Shown: piece after piece, positions 23,917-35,900 of the stretch
Layout of the letters: each line of letters starts with the position of its first letter
Position numbering within the stretch: the stretch's first letter is position 1
DNA from: Branchiostoma belcheri
Taxonomy: Eukaryota; Chordata; Leptocardii; Amphioxiformes; Branchiostomatidae
Assembly (NCBI RefSeq): GCF_001625305.1
Contig: NW_017804243.1
Coordinates: 1,860,089-1,924,088 of the forward strand
Direction: 5' to 3'
Length of the DNA stretch: 64,000 nt
The notes under the pieces: model-generated
Seen by the model: the letters and a program-made list of their open reading frames with translations, nothing else
What the model was told of the DNA's origin: nothing
Databases searched by the model: none
Program-made: the position numbers and the translations under genes

Positions 23917-26900
23917 TCAGGAGGTGGCGTTTGGTGATGGGACAGGGAGAACACCAAAGTATGAGTTGGCCTGGACCACGGCTTCTGGACTGATGTTGTA
24001 TACAGGGTGGGTGGCACGCTGTAAAGGGAAACAAACAGGCTGTCACATGCAAACATATAAAAGGTAAATCCTTACATATAATGCAAATAGGACCTTAAAA
24101 GAGACATTCTACATGTATATCAAAGTGACAAACCGTAGAAAGAAAACATTTCAGTACTGGGCAATCTACAAATTACCACGACACATCAAAAAGCTTTCCA
24201 GTACATCCAACTTTCAAAAAGCCATCCACCAACAGTTCATATAATTTGAGTTCTGTGACTAGTATGTAGCGCATTTTCCTTTCATTTGTAGATTAGGCCA
24301 CACCAATTTAATTTGTTGGTTCTCGGATTCGCCTCTTCATTTTTTTCTGATTTGCAAAAAAAAAAATTTGATTCTGGTCCTGAATCAACTGAAAAATGCT
24401 CATGTTTTGCCCCCAATAGTTGAGGAAATTCCTTTTCTTCCTAGTTGTTACAGTTTTCCCATCTATCATTGCAGTGGTTTGATTAAAAGTTCAAAATTCA
24501 ATGTTTAAATTTTAACCCAGCCTTTTGTGTTGACTTCATGGCTCATTCCATAGCATTTAAGCCTATAATAGGATGCCTAGACCTGTTTTTATTTTTATTT
24601 TTTTTCGCCCTGTCGCTTCGTATTTTTTCTGAAAAATCCGAGAACCAACAAATTAAATTGGTGTGGCCTTAAGTAAATTTCTTTTTGTGCCAAATGTGTG
24701 TTTTTTACCATGTTATCTGTTGTATGTTTTTATCTTTGAATTTGTATGAACCTGGAGGACTAGCTTTTTTGGCTAAAGGGAATCGAAATAAAGAGAAAGA
24801 GAGTAACCTGCACATTACAGTACAGGTTTTGCATAGGCACAGGCACAGTGTGTTCTGCCAATATGCTGAAGATGTTTATTATAGTAATTATATACTGAGT
24901 TGTAGACTGTAACATACTATACTGTATCTCACCAGTTCATTGCGAGCAGGACCCAGGACATGACTATGGTTGTATTTCCCTCCTATGAAGTGTTGAGCTA
25001 TAGACAGGCCACTCAGGCAGTAACATGTGTGGTAGAAGTCCCTGGCCCTGGGGGGGGGGGGAGAAGGTTTAAATAATGAGCAACTGTAAACCATAGTATT
25101 GGTCAGCAAATGTCATAAATTTTAGTTAATCAATACATTTCTATGACATCAAGTTAATGTGATATGAGACAAGATGACCTGAGATACAAAAGGATGTTTT
25201 TTATCCATTATTGCTGAATTTTTGTTCCCCACTAACTTCCATAAGGCAACAGACAACATGTACATGTATCAGGAAATTGAAGACAGGAAATGAGATAACC
25301 CTTTCTGGGATCTTTGAACTAACTTCCTGTCACTGCTCCCTATGTGCCCATAGAAAAAATATGGAAACATAGGCAAACACACAAACAGATACATGTACAC
25401 CAAAAACAAAACCTTCATGCAATATTCCAGTAATAGTTGTGTCAGTAAATTATTGATCAATACTCCCAAGGAAACCATTGCCAGTGCGTGAACTCACTTG
25501 CCAGGCTTGTCTATGAGTCCCCCTGAGATAAACTGGCAGCAGATAAGGACGTACTCCTGTAAGGCACCTTGATGGAACATCCAGGATTCTTTACTGAGGG
25601 CTTCATCACCTGCAGATAGATCATAAAGACACACAAACATCAGGTATTCATACTGTCATCATACTTGAATTGCTAGCCTGGTTACTCGGCAGCTAAAATA
25701 TTATATTTACCAACCAGGCTATGTGATTACCACCACATGAGAGTCTGCATGCCCTTTTTCGTTAACCGTTATGGGCTATTTTAGTTTACCGTAAATCGTT
25801 GCCGGCCCGCTCTAATTCAACGTTAAGCGTTATCAGTATATTCCTCGTGAAGCGTTATTGGTCATTTTAATTCAACGTAAAACGTTATTTGTCATCCTAA
25901 ATTCAGCGTTAAGCGTTAATGAATAATTCTTCGTTACGCCTAATTTTGCCTTTCAAAGTGCAGGAAAATGCGTCATTGAAGGTTCAAAATACAAAATTTC
26001 CCGGGGGAGAATGCCCCCGGACCCCCCTACGTTGCTCGCGCCTTTGGCGCTCGACTCGACTCACGAATCCGTCAACCTTTTACAGGCAAATTAACAAAAA
26101 TCTTGAGTAAAATATGAAAACATCAGAAGGACCGACAAACACTCTCAACACCATGATTTGCCTCTCAAAAATGGGAGAAATTGCGTTTTTGAAGGCTTAA
26201 AAATCCTAAATTTCCCGTCGGGGGGCATTCCCCCGGACCCCCCTAGATTACGACGTTCCTCTCTCAAAATCCACCGGGCAGACTGAAAAAATGCAAGCTG
26301 GCCGACGTCGACTCGGACTCCCCTGTATTTGTGGACGCACTCGGGGACCAGGGCAGGTGGGGAACACAGGGAACACATACCTTTAATGCGTGCTTCATCA
26401 CATGTAAGATATACGTAATTTTGTCAGTGATCACCTTTTCTCACAAAGCGAGATACCAAATCCAGTGCAGTTCGAAAAAAAAGCCTGTCATTTTACCGTT
26501 AAGCGTTGCCGACCGTCCTGAATTTACCGTTAAGCGTTATCGGCCCTGCTGAATTCACCGTTAACCGTTGCCAGGACCCCCCCATGCAGACCCTCCCACA
26601 TGTAGCGTTTTGTCTTTGCTTATTCTTATATTCTGCTGTCAATAAAGAAAAAAACACCAACACCATTCTAAGAATGCTCAGGTAATACGCAGGAAGAAGT
26701 CAGGTAAGTCAAGTAAATTTAAAATTTGGTTACTAATAGTGCTTATCATTACAAATGTACTAAGTCTGGTAGTAACAAAAGCTGGTCTGGCTTTAAGAGG
26801 TGAGTGTCTGATTCCACAACAGTTACTGTAGTATCAGACACCTGTCAGTGACCAAACAGCCAACGAAAACCATGAAAAATCCTGGTTTTGCTCGCAGGCG

Positions 26901-29900
26901 CAGTACGTTTTGCCAATGTGTTGCCTGTTACCCACCCTCCATCATGAGGACCCTGTGTAGCAGTGGGAGGGTCCCGCCCTGCCAGAAGGAGTAGCAGCCA
27001 TCGACTAGCTTGTTGGTCCGGCCCTGGAACAGACACATGGAGGAACAACGTTTCTGATACTGCAAACATTTTATATCATACAGTCTACAACAGATAAGAG
27101 TTAAATTAGAAAAAATGTAATATTTGCATGCAAATACATAATTTTTACCTTCACATGGTGACATAATCTAGCCTAGCAAACTACTGCTCGCTTAAACACG
27201 TGGGTGTCACCAGCCCCTCCAAGTTTGTCCTACAATGTGCTGTTCACTCCCTGAAACTTTGTGAACCATGATTAAGGTAAAGTCTACCTACCTGGAAACC
27301 ACCTTCTAATCTCATTTGTCTGTTGACAGTCCATCTCTGCAGGCATATGAAGAAAATGGGAAAAGTACAGTTACTGTAACTGTAAACGGAAAATTCTAAC
27401 TTCTGCAGTAAATTGGGAATGAAGGTTTAAATCATAGTGATTTGTACTACTGTTAGTGATACTTTTCCATTGGACACACAATATTGTTTATTTGTGGTTA
27501 CCGTATCATGAAGGTGAAAATAAAACCACAGTGATCATTATTTTCAAGACTTACAATGAATAAGTCTTTGAGTATCACATTAAGACTTTAAGTGTCACTA
27601 CAGTGTAAGACTCTTTGTATCAGCTGAAAAAAGGCATTTTACTATGCATGAGCTACAGCAGGAAAGGAAATTCAATATCAAATGTGTGTGTACATTGTGT
27701 TAGTAAGTTGCAATTGGTTATAATAAATAAATGTTCAAGATTTGTAGTTTTAGGTCTATAATACAAGGGTGAGTGCAATTATTGTTAATGTATCAACATT
27801 TCAATCCTTCAACTGTTGAAGACCATACCAATAAGCTCTTGGTGTCTATGAGTCTCTCCCTGCCCAGCATGACCAAAGCTGCGTACCCACAGAACGTGTA
27901 ACCACCGTGTGCCTCCATCTCTGGTACCCCGGCTATACCACCTTCATAGGTCTGACATCTACAACAACAACAATAACAACAACGTCAACATCAGAATGTG
28001 TAACCACCGTGTGCCTCCATCTCTGGTACCCCGGCTATACCACCTTCATAGGTCTGACATCTACAACAACAACAACAACAACAACAATAACATCAACAAA
28101 ATCAGAGATTTCAGACTTCCATGAGGTGTTTTGGGTTTTTGTGAAATGTATTGGAACTATTTTGTATGATGATGGGGAAATATTCACTTGAATGACGTCA
28201 TACTAGTAGTCTAAGTCTAAGAATCATACCACAATCATCCCACAGCCAGGCCATTTCAACTGAAACCCAATCTCTGTCCACTCACTTCCAATTGATGCTG
28301 GTGAGGACGAAATGCCTTTTCACTTTGGAAAAGGCACTTTACACGACTTTCCTCACTTCACTTACTGACAGGTATGAATGAGTACTAATATCTTGGGGAC
28401 ATCCTTGGACGGGATGTTAAATGGAGGTCCCTTACAATAGTGTTAGTTGGCAGGCTCAGCTGTATCCTCAGCCTAGCCAATAAACAAACAAACAAACAGA
28501 AAGGTGAGAAAGATGAATTGTTGTTAAACCTACCTGACTATCCACTCAGGTGTTCCCTCAAACATCTCAGGTGTGATGATGTTAGTTAAGGTGGCGGCAG
28601 AGGCTGCACAGTACGCACCCCTGTACACATGATAGAACAGTCAGGGAGACTGGATTATTACTCAACTTACACTTAAACTTACAACTACATTAAAGGCTGC
28701 ACAGTACATACCACAGGACAACAGTCAGGGAACTTACAAATACATGTACATTACAGGCAAGTCTAAACTAAACACATCTTCACAGTAAATATGAAAGATC
28801 AAAAAAGCAAAATGTTTTATCATGAGAAAGACATAACAATCATTTTTAAATTCTTCTTGCCCAAAAGGTCACATTTTTGCTGTAATAGCCTATTAGTAAT
28901 AAATACAGCATAAGTAGATGTTGGCTCTAAAGGCCTTTAACCTTCAGCACACTATTATTGGTTCTTGCATATAGGCAGCGGGGAGAGGGTTAAATGATTG
29001 TCTTCTCCAAGCTGATTTCTTTAATTTCTTCACTGAAAACTTGATATATAATATAAATTGAACTGAATGACCTTGAATGCATGATGAGTTGTATTACTGA
29101 CTCAGAGATATTGTACTAATTCTAACATTGTGGAGCCCAACAAAGTGATAAGAGCAGAACTGTTAGGGTTTATGGAAAAAGGAGTCCAGTCCGATTGGCG
29201 GAAAAAGCAGTCCAGTCCGATTTTGGTTTCTACTAAATTTTACGAAAGACCATAGGCACAATTTTTTCTTGTGTGTGTACTTCTAGTTTCTATGGGTACT
29301 TCGCGTTTCTATGACTACTTAGAGTTTCTATGGGTACTTAGAGTTTCTATGACTATTTAGAGTTTGTATGGGAACTTGAATTAGCATATATGACTCACTA
29401 TATGCAGCCTTGGGTGAGGAATAGCGGACAACTGATTTACACCTCTTGGGACCACCGAAAAGTAGTTTCTATACATACAGGTCACCTATCCACAATAGAC
29501 AAAAGTTAATTATTAAGGGATTCTTTCTTACAATTGTACTTCCGGTACTTACATGCTTGTCGGTGTAATGCAAAGTCTGCCATACGTGGCTGTAGCAGGG
29601 GCCGGCTGGATGTTGGGCAGCTGGCAACCGTAAAGCGATTTAATCAGGCTACTTGCAAGCAGGATCGGCCCTGGAAATCTCGTCAGTTGACCGCTTCATC
29701 TTTTGACTAATTATTGTTATATGTAAGTAATAATCTGGAGGCATGATGATGATGATATGTAAGTTACAAACTGTAAGTTCCCATGTAAACTCTAAGTACT
29801 CATAGAAACTCTAAGTTTCCATACAAACTCTAAGTACTCATAGAAACTCTAAGTACCCATAGAAACTCTAAGTACTCATAGAAACTCGAAGTACCCATAG

Positions 29901-32900
29901 AAACTAGAAGTACACACCCAAGAAAAAATTGTGCCTATGGTCTTTCGTAAAATTTAGTAGAAACCACCGGACTGCTTTTTCCACCCCAAAATCGGACTGG
30001 ACTGCTTTTTCCGCCAATCGGACTGGACTCCTTTTTCCCTAAACCCGAACTGTTACAGTAGGTTCTGACAGACCCTCCAGCCTACAATGTACCTGACATC
30101 CTCCTCCCCTCCTTCATGCATGATCCATGCACCGTCTGGTCTCTTGGTGCGCAGGAGGAACCTCTGCAGTTTGGGTCTGCAATAGGAGAATACAATTACA
30201 ATTATATTTTATACAATTAGTGGATCAGGGTTAACAGGTGTAACACATGAGTGGTACAACTGCATTGTACATGGGAGAGGGTCATTACTATGTAAAATTG
30301 GACGAGACTGCCTCCAACAGGTGCCTGCTTGACCAGGTTTGACAGTACATGACTTGTATACTAGTATAAGCTATAAAAGATTCATGAAAATCCAACAGTA
30401 CTGATGTTTTCTAGCTTCTTTGCTTGAACTACCAGTAGTACATGTAGGGCAGTTATCATATCGTGGACAAGGAAGCTCAATAAACCATAGGTATTGCAAG
30501 GAAATCCTCTTTAATCCACAATATTGCGAACAAAATCTTATTCTCGAAAAACAAATCATTCCTTGATAATTGATTCCATTCGCGTTGTCATCACTATTAA
30601 TCTACCTGTGGTCTATGGGGCAAACCTGTATTTTTAGACTTGTAGTTTGGTTGTAGGGTCAAAGGTTGTGGTCTTCTGTTCAATTTTCCAATTATCATAT
30701 TAAACAGAATGTCCCACCTCTATTGCATCAGACCAAATAAAACTTTGATGACTTTTTTGCAACAAAAGAAAACTACATGTTGGCAACCATTAATATCGAG
30801 AATCACAATCATGGAGAAGAAAGAAAAAAATGAGATTGAAGAATTATAATATATGATAACAACTCCTCACATAAACATTTAATGTTTATGTGAGGAGTTG
30901 TTATTATATAATATTATAATTCTTCAATCTCATGACAAAAGGTTGATCGATTTCAGTGATAATCAACAAAGTGTGAAATCATTTAATATGGCTGCCAGTT
31001 AATATAGAATGCGAATAACTAAACTCATATGTATTTGCCTGTAGGCACCACCTATTTTTTTTATACGCCAGGTCCTTAAGGCTTAAACAATAATTTATTA
31101 AATGCTATATGCTCAAAAGACTTTGATAGACAAAAAGATTTCAGATCTGTAAAAAAACCAACAGTTGCTACTTTATCTGAGTAACTGTTCATTTTGAGTA
31201 CATGTGAGTGATTTAGTCGAAACTGTCAGTAACAAAGCAATGGAAACATTTGGAAAGTCCTGGGTATTGGTAGCTATTGCTTCACAAATATCACAACATC
31301 CTGGTCCATACCAGTGATTGTTTACTGCCGAAACCGGATGCTGCAGGTATTCACAATGACGTCAGGTCATAAGGGATCCGGGATCTCTGAAATCCCCCCT
31401 TCACACCTCGGGACTTACCAGTCTTCCTGAACAGTTATTAAGACAATGTGACAAACCAAGGGTTGGCAGACAGCAGTGGGGAAACAGGCAGACAAGATAA
31501 CATGGAAATCTATCTGTTCTGTGTTCTTCCTCCGTCTTTGGAATATTCTGTACCCAGGGTTATGTAGCGGAAGTTAAGTGTTGTATTTTAGAATCAGAAA
31601 TCTAGGATAGGACCTAACACTGATATTGACTAATCACAGCATGGCCAGCGTTGCAGAAAAACTTGGACGGCTCTTGGACAGCTCACAGGGAAGGGAAAAG
31701 GTGAGTTTCAACTTTGGACATTGTATGATTGCCACTCTAACTAGTCTAAGGACTAGGGTCAGTTCTGTGCATGTTTGGGTAGTGCTTGTTTCTTTATTTG
31801 GCGATCAACTAGTTTTACTGGTGGCAGAGTTTTGATTATTAGTTGCACCTCTAGCACCCTGGAAGCTGTGTCATGCTACGTTAACACCAGGTGTTAAATA
31901 AATACAACTGTCCTTCCTTGTCAGGCTCTCAAAAGGCTCTTCCCTAGTATAGGCCTCAATAAAGGCCCCCTTTACTCTCACAGAAATGGAAATGCACATG
32001 CAGACATCATATATACCACTAGTTAATGAGACAATAATAGAATGATTGAGACAATTAGCCAGTGTTTTGCCATTCTTTGCTGTCTATGAAATGACGGAAT
32101 GTGGAAGTCAAAATTAATGTCCCACTTGTAGGTGGTAGGAGCATACTGAGGACAATACCAGTACCTGGCAATGTTGCATCTAGAAGACTAAGAGGAACGG
32201 TGTATGCACTGTACCTGTAATGGTTGTATTATATGAGAGTCTTTCTGTGCATAATGCAGTATCCTTGACGCTTTACTTTTCGTTACAGCATCATGTACAT
32301 TTATCAAGAAGACACCAAAAATTAACCAAAGTCTGTGGGGAAAACTGGAGTCTTATGTCAACACTCTAAACCAACATGCAGGCACCGAGGTCACCGAATG
32401 GGTTAGAAGGGTAAGTATGTGCTATAGATCCTCGATACAACTAATAGTAAATAATAAATTAACATCTATTAAAACTATTGCAGGGCTCAAAAATATTTTT
32501 TCAGCATGCCTGTACTGGTGCAGGTAACATTGAAAATTACCTGCAATTTTACCTGCAGGACCTTGATCAAGAGAATCTCATAATGCCAATTACATCTCCG
32601 TATGTTAAATGTTGGTGTATCAATAAGTGTTATTCTTAGCTTGCATTGGTCTGAATTGTGGCTTCGGCTGTCCTGCATTTTGATTGGTATGTCTTAGGAC
32701 ATGATGTTAAGTTTTGTGGTTGATGATGGCAGCTATAACAATTGGTATTTCACAGATGGATCTAAAAGACAACAGGATGACCGATAACACTGAAGCTAAG
32801 GTCACTTCTTCCACCATACCTCAAGGTCATGACCTTCTTACTGCAGATATATCCAGGTTAATAACATCTGATTTCAATTGACAAGATTTTTATGTCACAG

Positions 32901-35900
32901 GTGAAGCTACAGATAAATTTGTGTTAATTTCTTTCCCCAGTGCCTTCAAATGAAAAATTGTGTGAAATTGTAATTTGAAAGCACTTGGCCAGATGCTTTG
33001 ATGTGCGTATGTGAATGGTGGAACAAACGAACCCATGAATGGTTCAGTGTTTGACATTAACAAATTTTAACAATAACAATCCCATACTTAAATAGGATAT
33101 CAGTGAATTAATGTTTATAATATAATATTTTGTCATCATTAATTCATTGATATCTATATAAAATATAAAGTGACAACAAGTTCACAGACACACAAGATGA
33201 CGGCTACAAAAAAGGCTGCCAAAAGTTAGATACAGGATTGTACCATTATGTCAATGATTTACTTTGATCCTGATGTGCCTTCAAGTTGGCAGTTGAAACA
33301 TCTGATCCGACTGCTTTGACACATGCTCATTAGAGCTATGTTTCTGGAAAATACCCAGTCTTGTGTCCTTTCCCCAGACAGTACAATGCACGCCTGCATG
33401 CAGAAAGGTGAGGAGGCTGTACAGAGGGGAGACCTGGACTCAGCAGAGAAGCACTTTGCAGCAGCACTCAGGCTAGTACATGTCAGAGGTAGGTTAAAAA
33501 CATTGATATGCACAATTTTACTAGTCTATATCTTGTAAATATAAGAACTATTAAAACTTAAAGTATACAATTTGTAGATTTGTAGATTTGCAAAGTTAAC
33601 AAAGAAATTTCTTCTCCAAAGTTCAAGATAGAAAAGGTCCAAGGGTATGGCAATAAGGATATGGCAATGAGCTTTCTATGAGTTTCTAACTACGTTTAAA
33701 AAGTTGTACATGTATGATTGTACAAAAACTGAACAAATCTTTCCTTCAGATCCCAAAGCTCTACAGTATGCGAAAGAAGTTTCACCCCTGCACAAGTTGG
33801 GTGATGTCTACTGCAGGCGAGGCTGTCAAACAGGAGACGGGGGAGACTTTGTCAAGGCGGCAGCACTCTACCAAGCAGCAGTGGCCAGGTCAAAGGTCTA
33901 CTGTAACGATACCCTTAAAAATGCAATTGAAGAAGCAGAACTGTTATTTCTACAATATGCCTTAAGGATACATGTACATCGTATCAATCCAAACAAGACA
34001 GAAAAACACAAGAAGCAGCTAGTAAAATTTCGTGAAGTTATCAAACTGGAACTAGAATCCCTTGACAAGGGAGAGTTCTCCTTCATAGATGAAGATGATG
34101 ATGATGAGAGGAAGAAGGACCCGTTAGTAGAGATGATGACCGAAGTCCTCCCAGAGTTAGTACCACTTCATGTGGAGTTGGAAACATATTTCAGGAGGCA
34201 GAAAGTGCAAGAAATGGAAGCCAAGCAAGTTGATGCTGTCAGACAGTTGTTTGAGAAAATTGCAAAAGAAAGGAAGGAATTCATTGGGCAGCTTGTGGAC
34301 GAGTGTATTGAAGTCATAGGCCCCCCTCCCTGTAAGTACGCCCTGATAGGTTTGGGGTCACAGGCCACAGGGCTGGTAACTCCGTACTCAGATCTGGAGT
34401 TTGTCATCTTGATAGAGGAGGAAAATGAAACAAATGTGGCATATTTCCATCGACTGACCCTCTACCTGCACCTCAAGGTGGTCAACCTGGGAGAAACAAT
34501 CCTCCCAGCCATGGGGATAACAAGTCTGAATGACTTCTACTCAGACGACCCACTGGACAACTGGTTCTATGACTCTGTTACACCACGTGGGTTTGCCTTC
34601 GACGGCTCCATGCCAAAGGCAAGCAAGACTCCACTGGGCAGGGGTAAGACAGCTAAACTTATCCACACACCAAGTGAGATGATCAGAATCATGCAAGATG
34701 ACCTGAATGTCCACATAAAGAAAGGCTACCATCTTGCCAGCATATTGGGAAATGTGTGTTTGATCACAGGAGACCAGGACTTGGTCGATGTGTACTCTAG
34801 TCAGCAACTCAGAACTCAGCAACTCCATAGTTGTAAAGGGGCAGTATCAGGTTCTGTTTTACAGGCATTGAGCATAATGGAGGAAGATACAAATGCTAAA
34901 ATGTTTACATCTAAAGCTCCAACATCTAGGTTGCTAGATGTAAAGAAAGACATGTATCGATTTTCGACCCTTGCAGTGTCATGTTGGGCGCTACTCTGTG
35001 GTATACAACCCACCACAATATGGGAGACCATTCAAAACATGAACATGAACGGAGTCATCAACAGTGAGAATACACATCACTTGATGGTGCTGGTCAGCAT
35101 CTCAGCAGAACTGAGGCTGCGGACATACATGAACAACCGTGGACAGGTGGAGAACATGTCAGCCTTATCGTCCATGTCTGATAACACAAATGTTGAGGAA
35201 AAGTGGAAGAAGGTGTTTTACCTCTCCAATACAGAACAACTGCTAAGGTACCACTACACAGCAAGGCCATTAAAGGTCTTTATTTCACAGTTAACCAAAA
35301 TTCGACAAACTGGCATAATGGTCCAACCTACAAGTATTCTGTTTGACAATTCGTCAGCAATACAAGCCACGGTATATTCAAGTCTGTGTGAATATGAAAA
35401 AGCTAAATCCTGTGCAGAACGAGCACTGCAGGATAATGTTTCTAAATATGGTAAATCACATCCTGATGTCGCCAACTCACTTAACTACTTAGGTATTGTC
35501 TGTAGGAATCTTGGCGATCACAGAAAGGCTGTCAGCTATTTTGAACAGTCACTAGAGATGAGGCGGAGTATCTATGGTGAAAACACTGCACATCCTGACA
35601 TTGCCGAGTCAATTCATAACTTGGGTGCTGCCTGGTGGAACCTTGGTCATCCAAAAAAGGCCATCAGCTATTTTCAACAGTCACTAGAGATGAGGAGGAG
35701 TATCTATGTTGAGGACAACGCACATCCTGACATCGCCATGTCACTTCACAACTTAGGTGTCGCCTGGGATGACCTTGGCCATCACAAAAAGGCCATCAGC
35801 TATTTTGAACAGGCACTAGAAATGTTGCGGAGTATATATGGTGAGAACACTGAACATCCTGACATTGCCTCATCACTCAACAGCTTAGGTGCTGTCTGGT

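Noticed and set aside
27907..28191. Plus-strand frame with a duplicated block and threonine run
   Set aside because: It is the antisense shadow of FNTB exon 9, its tandem copy and the CAA repeat.
31641..32410. Faint resemblance of the first exon ([10 protein letters not shown]) to PEX11 N-termini
   Set aside because: The similarity is limited to a few residues and the following exons do not continue it.
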